Shown: positions 9,167 to 17,070 of the stretch, one piece after another
How the letters are laid out: each line of letters opens with the position of its first letter
How positions within the stretch are numbered: position 1 is the first letter of the stretch
NCBI GenBank assembly: GCA_002419505.1
Contig: DIGF01000037.1
Span: 1-61,016 of the forward strand
Length of the DNA stretch: 61,016 bases
From: Caryophanales bacterium UBA5729
GTDB taxonomy: Bacteria > Bacillota_I > Bacilli_A > Izemoplasmatales > Hujiaoplasmataceae
Reading direction: 5' to 3'
Translations under genes and position numbers: made by a program
The notes under the pieces: model-generated
What the model saw: the letters and a program-made list of their open reading frames with translations, nothing else
Told to the model about the DNA's origin: nothing
Databases searched by the model: none

Positions 9167-9195
9167 TTGCAAAAAAAAGGATATTGTTATAAAAT
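9167..9195 (+). promoter_or_regulatory. Possible internal promoter for tuf
   Basis: TTGCAA (9167-9172) and TAAAAT (9190-9195) are 17 bases apart in the 107-base gap between fusA and tuf. Extra tuf transcription is common, but the boxes are imperfect. Confidence 0.4.
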
Positions 9196-9253
9196 AATAT
9201 CGATAAACATATGCTAAAAAGCGAAAAATTATAATAAAAGGAGAAATATAAAA

Positions 9254-10438
9254 ATGGCTAAAGCTAAATTTGAACGTACAAAACCACATGTTAATATTGG
9301 TACTATCGGTCACGTTGACCATGGTAAAACAACATTAACTGCTGCTATTACAGTTGTACTAGCAAGAAAAGGCCTTTCTGAAATTAGAGATTATGCTTCA
9401 ATTGACTCAGCTCCAGAAGAAAAGGCAAGAGGTATTACTATTAATACTGCTCACATTGAATACTCAACAGAAAACCGTCATTACGCACATGTTGACTGCC
9501 CAGGGCATGCCGACTATGTAAAAAATATGATTACTGGTGCTGCACAAATGGACGGAGCGATCTTAGTTGTTTCTGCAGCTGATGGCGCTATGCCTCAAAC
9601 TAGAGAACACATCTTACTTTCTCGTCAAGTTGGGGTTCCAAAAATCGTTGTATTCTTAAACAAAGCAGACATGGTTGATGATGATGAATTAATCGAATTA
9701 GTAGATATGGAAATTCGTGAATTACTAGATGAATATGGATTCCCAGGAGATGAAACTCCAATTATCGTTGGTTCTGCATTAAAAGCATTAAATGGAGATC
9801 CAGAACAAGAAGAAGTAATCTTAAAATTAATGCAAGCTGTAGACGATTACATTCCACTACCTGAAAGACCAGTTGACAAACCATTCATGATGCCTGTTGA
9901 AGACGTATTCACAATCACGGGACGTGGAACAGTTGTTACTGGTAGAGTTGACCGTGGTCAAATCAAAGTTAATGAAAAAATCGAAATCATTGGTATTAGA
10001 GAAACTAAAGAAGCGGTTGTTACTGGAGTTGAAATGTTCCGTAAATTATTAGACTACGCTCAAGCTGGAGATAATGTAGGTTTATTATTACGTGGTATTT
10101 CTAGAGAAATGGTTCAACGTGGACAAGTTATCGCTAAACCAAAGAGTGTTACACCTCATACAAAATTTACTGCACAAGTATACGTGCTAAGTCACGACGA
10201 AGGTGGACGTCATACTCCATTCTTCTCAAATTATCGCCCACAATTCTATTTCCGTACAACTGATATCACAGGTGTTATTCAATTACCTAAGGGTGTTGAA
10301 ATGGTTATGCCTGGAGATAACATTGAAATGGAAGTTGAATTAATTCACCCTATCGCTCTAGAACAAGGAACTAAGTTCTCAATTCGTGAAGGCGGACATA
10401 CTGTAGGCGCTGGTTCAGTAGTTACTATTTTAGAATAA
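9254..10438 (+). CDS. tuf: Elongation factor Tu
   Basis: 394 residues, full length. It carries aminoacyl-tRNA to the ribosome as the GTP complex. The G1 motif GHVDHGKTT, the DCPGHADYVKNM switch II, NKADM G4 and SALK G5 motifs are all visible, followed by beta-barrel domains II and III ending in VTILE. Last gene of the str operon, after a 107-base gap that may hold its own promoter, and followed directly by a strong terminator. Confidence 0.97.
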   Translation: MAKAKFERTKPHVNIGTIGHVDHGKTTLTAAITVVLARKGLSEIRDYASIDSAPEEKARGITINTAHIEYSTENRHYAHVDCPGHADYVKNMITGAAQMDGAILVVSAADGAMPQTREHILLSRQVGVPKIVVFLNKADMVDDDELIELVDMEIRELLDEYGFPGDETPIIVGSALKALNGDPEQEEVILKLMQAVDDYIPLPERPVDKPFMMPVEDVFTITGRGTVVTGRVDRGQIKVNEKIEIIGIRETKEAVVTGVEMFRKLLDYAQAGDNVGLLLRGISREMVQRGQVIAKPKSVTPHTKFTAQVYVLSHDEGGRHTPFFSNYRPQFYFRTTDITGVIQLPKGVEMVMPGDNIEMEVELIHPIALEQGTKFSIREGGHTVGAGSVVTILE

Positions 10439-10467
10439 TTTTATTTACTAAGAAATTTATTAAATTT

Positions 10468-10493
10468 AAGCATCCCTTTGGATGCTTTTTTTT
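10468..10493 (+). terminator. Intrinsic terminator of the str operon
   Basis: AAGCATCC/GGATGCTT stem (10468-10475, 10480-10487) with a CTTT loop and a run of T after it. Confidence 0.92.
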
Positions 10494-10711
10494 ATAATAT
10501 CATTTCACTAGGTAGATAAGTATTGAGTGAAAGAGTCATGTTTAAGATGGAAACACTTATTAAAATCAAATTGGCTTAAATTGTAATATTTAAAAAAAAT
10601 TCAAGATATTTAACAAGAATTATAGATTTAATTTAAAGGTAGTGATATAATCATTTTCGCTGTGTTTATATAAATTAAATATTTTTGAAAAGGGTTAAGG
10701 TGTATCTTATT

Positions 10712-11350
10712 ATGAGTATTGCTTTAGAAAGAAGAACAAGTAATTATATTTTAATTTTTGCTTTATTAGGTATTATCTTTTATTTTTTGCATGTTGTGCT
10801 TGGCACAATTAACTATCCTGGGTATGACTCTTTATCACAACCTGTTAGTGATTTAACTGGTGATAATTCACCTTCTAAAGTAATAGCTAGAGTCTTTAGT
10901 AGCTTTTATGGAGTCTTTAGCAGCTTGGTTTCAATTGGATTAATCTATTCTTTTAGAGGTGAAAAGAATAAACTATTAAGATTTGGTGTTTACTTTTTAA
11001 GCATAATGTATTTAGTGTCGGCTATTGGTTATGCAATATTCCCTTTAGCTAGCAGCAATGATATCACTGATATTCAAAATATCATGCATATTGTTGTTAC
11101 TGGTTTAGTTGTGTTTTTAACGGTAATTGCTTTATCTTTGTTAATAATTAGTTTCTTTAAGTCGAAGTTAAGATTATATTTCATAATTAGTTTAATTACT
11201 TTTTTAGTTTTAATGTCAGGAGCATTGTTAATGAATGCTGCTCCTGTTGAGTATTTTGGTCTTTTTGAAAGGTTTAGTGTTTATAGCGTTGTTATCTATT
11301 TGGGAGTCATTTCTTATTATAATTATGATTATCATAAGAAAGTAGGTTAG
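10712..11350 (+). CDS. DUF998-family membrane protein
   Basis: 212-residue protein with about six hydrophobic segments. Early in the protein is the SQPVSDLTGDNSP loop that marks the DUF998 family, whose function is unknown. I start it at the ATG at 10712 because AAGGTG sits about ten bases upstream. An in-frame TTG at 10685 would add nine residues without a ribosome binding site at the right spacing. It is five bases upstream of another membrane protein, so the pair is an operon. A TATAAT box lies at 10646-10651. Confidence 0.65.
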   Translation: MSIALERRTSNYILIFALLGIIFYFLHVVLGTINYPGYDSLSQPVSDLTGDNSPSKVIARVFSSFYGVFSSLVSIGLIYSFRGEKNKLLRFGVYFLSIMYLVSAIGYAIFPLASSNDITDIQNIMHIVVTGLVVFLTVIALSLLIISFFKSKLRLYFIISLITFLVLMSGALLMNAAPVEYFGLFERFSVYSVVIYLGVISYYNYDYHKKVG

Positions 11351-11355
11351 AGATA

Positions 11356-12030
11356 ATGGATTTAAGTTTTGAAGGTAATAAAAAACTAATTAATATTACG
11401 AAATATATGATTCTAGCAATGATTTTAATCATACCGATTCAGTTATTAATATTCAGTTTAACGCCTTTACCAGTTGACGCTTTAGCTTGGCTAGAGCTCT
11501 TCAAGGATAAACCAATATTAGGATTATTGCATATGGATTTTTTATATATTATCAATAATCCTTTTTTAATTTTCTTTTATTTCGTTTTATATATTACACT
11601 TAAAAAAGAAAATAATTCAATTTTGAATATTGCACTTATTACTGGTATTATTGGGGCTGTTCTATATTATGTAAGCAATAGAAGTATTGAGATGCTTTAT
11701 TTAGCTAATCGTTATTACGGAACAACTGAATCAGGTTTTAGAATTGCTTATTTAGCTACAGCAGACATGTATTTGGATATTTGGAAAGGGACATCATTTA
11801 ATATTTATTATGTCTTAAGTGCTATCTCATTAATTGGCTTTTGTTTTGTTATGATCAAAGACAATTTTTATTCAAAGAAAACAGCTGTTTTCGGAATGGT
11901 TTCTGGAGTTTTAATGATTATACCTTCTAGTGTTGGTATGGTGGGGATTATATTTGCAATACTATCACTTATACCATGGATTGGTTTTTCTATTTTGGTG
12001 ACTATAAGATTGTTTAAATTAGATATCTAG
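11356..12030 (+). CDS. Six-helix membrane protein, DUF4386-like
   Basis: 224 residues with about six hydrophobic segments. The pattern (first helix, a DALAWLELF loop, a helix with FLIFFYFVLYITL, later GIIGAVLYYVSN) resembles DUF4386 proteins, but this is a similarity of layout and not a firm family call. It starts five bases after the DUF998 gene and no enzymatic motif is seen. Confidence 0.5.
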   Translation: MDLSFEGNKKLINITKYMILAMILIIPIQLLIFSLTPLPVDALAWLELFKDKPILGLLHMDFLYIINNPFLIFFYFVLYITLKKENNSILNIALITGIIGAVLYYVSNRSIEMLYLANRYYGTTESGFRIAYLATADMYLDIWKGTSFNIYYVLSAISLIGFCFVMIKDNFYSKKTAVFGMVSGVLMIIPSSVGMVGIIFAILSLIPWIGFSILVTIRLFKLDI

Positions 12031-12067
12031 ATAAAGACAAATATAATCAAATACATTAATTCAGTAC

Positions 12068-12095
12068 TTGACTTAAAAAATAAGAGGAATATAAT
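12068..12095 (+). promoter_or_regulatory. Promoter of the second YwaF-like gene
   Basis: TTGACT (12068-12073) and TATAAT (12090-12095) with a 16-base spacer, 51 bases before the start codon. Confidence 0.75.
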
Positions 12096-12146
12096 TTTAA
12101 ATGAGGGTAAATATACAAAGACATTTAAAAGGGGTTTTAGTTAATC

Positions 12147-12893
12147 ATGCATGATTTTTTTTACGGAGATCTTACTCAACCGATTGAATGGTTTGGGTTA
12201 ACGCATTTATTATTAATTTTAGGCTTTGCAGCAACCTTAGTTTTATTATGGGCATATGGTCCGAAGTTAATAAATACTAAATATGAGAAATGGTTTAGAT
12301 ATTTCTTGATTGTTTTGGTATTTATTTTTGAATGGAAAGTATTTGAAAACAGGATTTTGAATGGATCAATCTTTAGAATCCCTCTCTGTGGGATTGCTTT
12401 ATATGGATTAACTTATTCAGTCGCTTTTAAGAAACAAAAAGTATTTAAGATTTTTTATTTTTATTGGTTTGGGACAATTCTTACTTATTTTTTCTTTGAT
12501 ACGCTTTGGGGATTGGATAGATGGGGCGCTTGGACATATTTTGGTGCCCATGCATCAATCGGTTGGTTAGCTGTTTATGGATATAGAGTATTAGGTTTCA
12601 AACTGACAAGGAATGATCTATATAATTCAATGTTTGTTTTAGCAATCTATAGTTTTATATCTGGATATGCTACTTATAAGTACGGTGGTTCTGATGAATT
12701 ATTCTTAATGAATCCACCTGTTGATTTCATGAATGTTTTTAAAGAAGTTCATCAGATTTTTTATGTGTTTATGATGGTGTTTCTTGCTGCTGTATTAATG
12801 CATTTAATGTATTTACCCATCTACTTCAATGAGAAGATGAAAAACGGAAATTTAAATTCATCAAAAAATAAGAATAGATATATATTTAGATAA
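12147..12893 (+). CDS. YwaF/TMEM164-like integral membrane protein
   Basis: 248 residues with about seven hydrophobic segments. The THLLLILGF first helix, a FRIPLCGIALYGL segment and a late VHQIFYVFMMV helix follow the pattern of the YwaF/TIGR02206-like group. It is probably a distant paralogue of the gene at 3020-3772, with the same order of a His-containing first helix and a Pro-Leu-Cys helix. Function unknown. AAAAGGGG precedes the start at a slightly long spacing. Confidence 0.6.
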   Translation: MHDFFYGDLTQPIEWFGLTHLLLILGFAATLVLLWAYGPKLINTKYEKWFRYFLIVLVFIFEWKVFENRILNGSIFRIPLCGIALYGLTYSVAFKKQKVFKIFYFYWFGTILTYFFFDTLWGLDRWGAWTYFGAHASIGWLAVYGYRVLGFKLTRNDLYNSMFVLAIYSFISGYATYKYGGSDELFLMNPPVDFMNVFKEVHQIFYVFMMVFLAAVLMHLMYLPIYFNEKMKNGNLNSSKNKNRYIFR

Positions 12894-12900
12894 AAAAATG

Positions 12901-12928
12901 GGACAGATTAACTTCTGTCCTTTTGTTT
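12901..12928 (+). terminator. Intrinsic terminator
   Basis: GGACAGA (12901-12907) pairs with TCTGTCC (12914-12920), followed by TTTTGTTTTC. Confidence 0.8.
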
Positions 12929-13138
12929 TCGGGAGCGAATATCAATGCGGGAAGTGTAACTGAAAGATATGGAATTGGTAAAGAAAATGCTGTGAGATAT
13001 CATTCTGATAAGCGCGGAATAGAATTAAATTTTAAGGTCATGTCTAACGTCCATGTTTTAAGAATGAATAAAAAGATTGATAAAAACTGGAGTAATTCTA
13101 TTAAAACTGATTATAATGCAAGAAAAAAAGGAAATTAA
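12923..13138 (+). pseudogene. Orphan ORF fragment, unknown
   Basis: An open frame of about 71 codons sits between two terminators. Its only starts are a TTG inside the T tract of the upstream terminator or internal codons, with no ribosome binding site. The translated text (for example RYGIGKENAVRYHSDKRG, then NVHVLRMNKKIDKNW) has a sensible composition and looks like the tail of a larger protein, so a gene remnant is more likely than a live gene. No family recognised. Confidence 0.3.
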
Positions 13139-13152
13139 AAAATTTCCTTTTT
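13125..13152. terminator. Bidirectional intrinsic terminator
   Basis: AAAAAGGAAATT (13125-13136) pairs perfectly with AATTTCCTTTTT (13141-13152) over a four-A loop. It can end the hydrogenase operon from the right and anything entering from the left. Confidence 0.85.
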
Positions 13153-13171
13153 ATTTTTATGAAGTCTTATC

Positions 13172-14887
13172 TTAACGCTTATTTGTATAGTGAGTATGTA
13201 GCAACTCATGTGCGATAGAACTGCTGGGGTTACCCAAGAAACTGGTATAAAGATTTGAAACAGCAGGATTGTCATGTGCTTTTCTGATTTTAGACAATCT
13301 ATCAACTTGATATAAAGAATGCATTCTTTCCCTAGCTTTTGCATGAGTTGTGCCATACGGTTGTCCACCGCCACCAACACATCCACCTGGACAAGCCATT
13401 ATCTCGATGAATGAATAAGGTGAATTTCCGGTTTTCACTTGTTCGGCAATTTCTCTAGCGCTACCGAGTGTATTAACGATTGCAACTTTATAGGTTGCAC
13501 CATTAATTTCAACATCAGCATGACGAATATGTTCAGTTCCTCTTACTTGTTCAAAATCAAGAATCTTCAATGGCTTATTTTCTAAGACTTCTTTCACGGT
13601 TCTTAGTGCAGCTTCCATTACACCGCCTGAAGCACCAAAAATAGCGCCCGCCCCACTAGTTACTTCATCAGGCTTATCAAAATTACTTTCTCTTAAATTA
13701 TTAAAATCAATACCCATTTGTTTAATCATTTTAGCTAATTCTCTAGTGGTTAATACTGTGTCAACATCAGGATCTTCATTGTTAACTGACATCTCAGGTC
13801 GTCTAGCTTCGGTTTTTTTAGCAGTACAAGGCATTATTGATACTACATAGATATCCTTTGGATCAATATTTTCTCTCTTTGCATAGTAAGTTTTAGCCAA
13901 AGCTCCAAACATTTGTTGAGGCGACTTACAAGTTGAAAGATTGTCAATGAGTTCAGGATATTCGTGTTCAGCAAAATTTATCCAAGCTGGACAACAAGAC
14001 GTTATTAACGGCAAAACCCCCTTATTACTAATACGATTAATTAATTCATGGCCTTCTTCAATAACGGTCAAGTCAGCAGTAAAGTTAGTGTCAAACACTT
14101 TTGAAAAACCAAGCATTTTAAGTGCTGAAATTAGTTTCCCAGTCACAATGCTACCTAAAGGTAGCCCTAAATCTTCACCTAGAGAAACCCTTATTGCTGG
14201 CGCTACTTGAACAATCACGTGTTTTGAATGAGCGTCTAAAGCTTTCCACACTTCATCGGTATCGTCTTTTTCTGTTATAGCGCCAACTGGGCAAACGCTT
14301 GAACACTGTCCACAGTAAGTGCAAAATACATCAGCGATAAGTTTTCCGTAAGCAGGAGATACTACTGATTCTCTACCTCTACCAATTATTTCTAACACGC
14401 TGACACTTTGAACAGATTGACAGACATCGATACATCTACCACATTTTATACAACGATTAGGATTTCTAACTAGAGAATATGAAGAAGTATCAATTGCTTT
14501 TGGTTCCAAAATATTCTCATATCTTGTGGCATCAATACCAAGATTATCAGCTAATGTCTGTAATTCGCAATTTAGATTTCTAATACATGTTGTACAATGA
14601 GCGTCATGATTAGCTAAAATCATCTCAGTTATAGTTCTTCGTGCATTTAAGGCCCTTGGCGAATTAACTTTAATATCCATACCATCTTTAACCGGTGTTG
14701 AGCAAGCGGTTACTAACCCCTTTTGCCCTACAATCTCAACTGAACATATCCGGCAGTCACTATTAATGTGCAAATCTGGATAGTAACATAAAGTAGGAAT
14801 GTTTATATTATGCTCTTTCGCGGCTTCAAGAATTGTTGAACCTGGATCCGCAAAAATTTCGAGATTATTTATCTTAATTTTTGGCAT
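13172..14887 (-). CDS. hydA: [FeFe]-hydrogenase catalytic subunit HydA
   Basis: 571 residues, close to the length of clostridial CpI. An N-terminal plant-ferredoxin-like domain has Cys34, 45, 48 and 62 for a [2Fe-2S]. A His-Cys3 cluster follows (HDAHCTTCIRNLNC), then two [4Fe-4S] ferredoxin motifs (CIKCGRC, CTYCGQC). The H-cluster motifs are complete: TSCCPAW, MPCTAKKTE and EIMACPGGCVGGGGQP. The C-terminal small-subunit-like tail is fused. It reduces protons to H2 with electrons from HydB/HydC. The start has AGGAGG nine bases upstream, and its first 14 bases overlap the end of hydB. The maturases HydE, HydF and HydG are not in this window. Confidence 0.95.
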   Translation of the reverse strand: MPKIKINNLEIFADPGSTILEAAKEHNINIPTLCYYPDLHINSDCRICSVEIVGQKGLVTACSTPVKDGMDIKVNSPRALNARRTITEMILANHDAHCTTCIRNLNCELQTLADNLGIDATRYENILEPKAIDTSSYSLVRNPNRCIKCGRCIDVCQSVQSVSVLEIIGRGRESVVSPAYGKLIADVFCTYCGQCSSVCPVGAITEKDDTDEVWKALDAHSKHVIVQVAPAIRVSLGEDLGLPLGSIVTGKLISALKMLGFSKVFDTNFTADLTVIEEGHELINRISNKGVLPLITSCCPAWINFAEHEYPELIDNLSTCKSPQQMFGALAKTYYAKRENIDPKDIYVVSIMPCTAKKTEARRPEMSVNNEDPDVDTVLTTRELAKMIKQMGIDFNNLRESNFDKPDEVTSGAGAIFGASGGVMEAALRTVKEVLENKPLKILDFEQVRGTEHIRHADVEINGATYKVAIVNTLGSAREIAEQVKTGNSPYSFIEIMACPGGCVGGGGQPYGTTHAKARERMHSLYQVDRLSKIRKAHDNPAVSNLYTSFLGNPSSSIAHELLHTHYTNKR

Positions 14888-16157
14888 AAATTCTATCCTC
14901 CTGACTTAAAGACGCTTCAATACGTTTTTGGAAAGTCCCTCTAAAATAATGCAAGGCAGATATTATCGCAGTAGGGGCCGATTGTCCTAAACCACACAAT
15001 GAAGTGTGATGGAGAACCATTGCGGTATTTTCTAATAAGTTCATATCTTTCTCGGTCGCGCAATAATTAACGAAGCGATCAATTATTTTTAATAAATGAT
15101 AATTGCCCTCACGACACGGAATGCACTTTCCACAGGACTCGTGAGTAAAAAATTCTGAGATTCTTTTGAGAATTTCAAAAAAGTCGAATCGGTCATCGAT
15201 AACAATTAATGCTCCTGCTCCAGTTTTTGATTCGAATTCTTCAAATCTTTCAAAGTCAATTACCATATCCAGCATATACTCAGGGATTATCGGACCACAT
15301 TCACCACCTAATTGTACCATTCGAATCTTTCTTCCATTCTCAACTCCACCACCTAGTTCATTGATGATTTTTCTCATCGAAATACCAAAAGGCACTTCAT
15401 ATACGCCCTTTTTAAGAACGTTACCAGAAATGCTAATCAATTTTGTTCCAGTTGATGAAGCAGTACCAATTTTTGCATATTCTTTACCTCCGATGTCAAT
15501 GATGACAGGTAAAGTTGCAAAAGTTTCTACATTATTAATTAGTGTGGGTTTATTAAATAACCCTCTAGAAGTTGGAAAAGGTGGCTTAACTCTCGTTCTT
15601 CCGGCTTTGCCTTCTAGTGATTCTAAAAGTGCAAATTCTTCTCCACAGACATAAGAACCAGCGCCAGATCTTACTTCCAAGTCAAATGAAAAATCTGTAC
15701 CTAAAATTGCTTCCCCTAGATAGTTTTTTTCCCTTGCTTGTTTAATCGCGTTTTTCATAATATCAATCTGCAAACTATATTCTCCGCGAATATAGATATA
15801 TCCTGTTTTAGCGTTGGTCATGTAAGCGGCGATTAACATTCCTTCAATAATTGAATGCGGATCTTTCTCTAAAATATATCTATCTTTGAAATTACCTGGT
15901 TCACCTTCATCAGCATTGCAAATAACATATTTTGGTTGAGAGATTTCCTTTGCCAAAGCCATTATTTTAATAGCTACGGGAAAACCAGCACCACCTCTAC
16001 CTCTCAGTTTAGAATTCTCAATCTCATCCAATAAGTCCAATTTATCGGCTTTTAAAGCTTTTTTTAACGCTTGATAACCTTTATTTGCTATAAAGTCATC
16101 TATTGAGTAAGGGTCAATTAAGCCAAAACGCTTACTTACAAGTTTCATTTCAAGCAT
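14874..16157 (-). CDS. hydB: NADH-binding hydrogenase subunit HydB, compact NuoF-like form
   Basis: 427 residues. It carries the NuoF fold: the RGRGGAGFP NADH/FMN loop, the CNADEGEPGNFKDR segment, the GAGSYVCGEEFALLESLEG FMN site, and the N3-type [4Fe-4S] motif ESCGKCIPCREG plus a distal Cys in SLCGLGQ. It has no N-terminal [2Fe-2S] thioredoxin-like domain and no C-terminal double ferredoxin domain, both present in ~600-residue bifurcating HydB proteins. The ATG at 16157 has AAGGAG seven bases upstream and overlaps the hydC stop by 8 bases. A longer upstream frame lacks support. It oxidises NADH for HydA. Confidence 0.9.
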   Translation of the reverse strand: MLEMKLVSKRFGLIDPYSIDDFIANKGYQALKKALKADKLDLLDEIENSKLRGRGGAGFPVAIKIMALAKEISQPKYVICNADEGEPGNFKDRYILEKDPHSIIEGMLIAAYMTNAKTGYIYIRGEYSLQIDIMKNAIKQAREKNYLGEAILGTDFSFDLEVRSGAGSYVCGEEFALLESLEGKAGRTRVKPPFPTSRGLFNKPTLINNVETFATLPVIIDIGGKEYAKIGTASSTGTKLISISGNVLKKGVYEVPFGISMRKIINELGGGVENGRKIRMVQLGGECGPIIPEYMLDMVIDFERFEEFESKTGAGALIVIDDRFDFFEILKRISEFFTHESCGKCIPCREGNYHLLKIIDRFVNYCATEKDMNLLENTAMVLHHTSLCGLGQSAPTAIISALHYFRGTFQKRIEASLSQEDRIYAKN

Positions 16158-16614
16158 TTTCTTTCTCCTTACACTCAGCGACAATTGCTTTCAATTTGTT
16201 CAAAGAAAGACTGCCGTGAATTTTGTCATTTACCCTAATAGCGGGTGATTTATCACAATGTCCTAAGCAACTAGTGTACTCTAATGTAAATAATCCGTCT
16301 TGGGTTGTTTCTCCGACTTTAATACCCAAAATCATCTGGATTGATGAGAGTAAATCAAAGTTATCATTTAATTGACAAGGCAAATCACGGCAAATTTGAA
16401 AAATATATTTGCCTCTAGGTTCTGTTGAAAAAAAAGTATAAAATCCGACAACGCTGCAAACTCGACTCTCCGGAATATTCAAATAGTTTGCAATCTCTTT
16501 TAACTCATGTTCTTCAAAATGATGCGTTTCTTTTTGTTTTTGATACTCGAGTAAAATTTCAATTAAGTATTCTTTCTTTTTTGGAAATCTTTTTAAAACT
16601 TCTGCTAAAATCAT
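16150..16614 (-). CDS. hydC: NuoE-like [2Fe-2S] subunit HydC
   Basis: 154 residues of the thioredoxin-like ferredoxin family (NuoE/HydC). The four cluster ligands are visible as Cys75-x4-Cys80 and Cys116-x3-Cys120. It is the small electron-transfer partner of HydB. First gene of the minus-strand operon hydC-hydB-hydA, with AGAAAGGAG before the start and a promoter 45 bases further up. All three genes overlap or nearly overlap, suggesting coupled translation in fixed ratio. Confidence 0.9.
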   Translation of the reverse strand: MILAEVLKRFPKKKEYLIEILLEYQKQKETHHFEEHELKEIANYLNIPESRVCSVVGFYTFFSTEPRGKYIFQICRDLPCQLNDNFDLLSSIQMILGIKVGETTQDGLFTLEYTSCLGHCDKSPAIRVNDKIHGSLSLNKLKAIVAECKEKENA

Positions 16615-16658
16615 TAACTGCTCCTTTCTAAATTTTATATGTTTCCTTCTAAGTTTAA

Positions 16659-16687
16659 ATTATATTAGAAAATCTAGATAATTACAA
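16659..16687 (-). promoter_or_regulatory. Promoter of the hydCBA operon
   Basis: On the minus strand TTGTAA (16687-16682) and TATAAT (16664-16659) are separated by 17 bases. No palindrome resembling a Rex operator was found next to it. Confidence 0.8.
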
Positions 16688-16789
16688 TACTGCGAGTAAA
16701 AATAGACTGATACGAAATATACTGAATAATAATTTTGATTCTGAGAATATTTAAGAAAACGTTATCATTAAAAAAAATATTTTTTCGCG

Positions 16790-16818
16790 TTGTCAGAAGA
16801 GTTTTAATATGGTAAGAT
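16790..16818 (+). promoter_or_regulatory. Promoter of the leader peptide and permease
   Basis: TTGTCA (16790-16795) and TAAGAT (16813-16818) with a 17-base spacer. Transcription should start near 16825, about 27 bases before the leader-peptide ATG. Confidence 0.75.
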
Positions 16819-16851
16819 ACTCGCAAAATAAATTTTCAAGAGGTAAAAAGA

Positions 16852-16920
16852 ATGTTTATACAACTTAGCGGTTATTTTTATCATATGTGGCAAAATCGAG
16901 GTTTGGATATTAGTTTTTAA
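16852..16920 (+). CDS. 22-residue regulatory leader peptide
   Basis: A short frame, MFIQLSGYFYHMWQNRG followed by LDISF and TAA, preceded by AAGAGGT at a seven-base spacing and just after a good promoter. It is too short to be a normal gene, but its position ahead of a perfect attenuator argues that its translation is the regulatory signal. It has a dense aromatic/His/Met run at residues 8-13 (YFYHMW) with a single Trp at 13. It may be an arrest peptide that senses a small molecule in the exit tunnel, or be starved at those codons. It does not match any leader peptide I know. Confidence 0.65.
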   Translation: MFIQLSGYFYHMWQNRGLDISF

Positions 16921-16928
16921 GAAAACTA

Positions 16929-17030
16929 ATAGACAAGCTCGTTTCTTCATACATATGCTTGTCTATAACTTAACCTAAGAATAAACTATTTAATATTAGG
17001 CGTTGTAGTTCAAGCTACAACGCTATTTTT
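16929..17030 (+). promoter_or_regulatory. Four-segment transcription attenuator
   Basis: Segment 1 ATAGACAAGC (16929-16938) pairs perfectly with segment 2 GCTTGTCTAT (16957-16966). Segment 2 extended (16957-16969) can instead pair with segment 3 (17002-17015) in 12 base pairs with a small internal loop. Segment 3 also forms the terminator with segment 4: GCGTTGTAG (17000-17008) with CTACAACGC (17015-17023), followed by TATTTTTTT. Segments 1:2 and 3:4 give termination. Pairing 2:3 gives readthrough into the permease. The leader peptide stop lies nine bases upstream of segment 1. Confidence 0.75.
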
Positions 17031-17070
17031 TTATCTTAATAATTGAAAATAACTAAAAGGAGAAAAGCAA

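Noticed and set aside
12101..12154. 17-codon ORF before the second YwaF-like gene
   Set aside because: It overlaps the start of the real gene, has no ribosome binding site (the upstream sequence is the promoter), and no attenuator follows it.
13941..14210. Long antisense frames inside hydA and hydB
   Set aside because: They are mirror reading frames of strongly coding DNA with no ribosome binding sites of their own.
16615..16690. Rex-type redox operator upstream of hydC
   Set aside because: I looked for the TTGTGA palindrome near the promoter and did not find it, so redox control by Rex is not supported.
16921..17030. T-box or known riboswitch upstream of the permease
   Set aside because: No T-box AGGGTGGNACC element or other riboswitch core is present. 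The four-segment pattern with a short upstream ORF fits attenuation instead.
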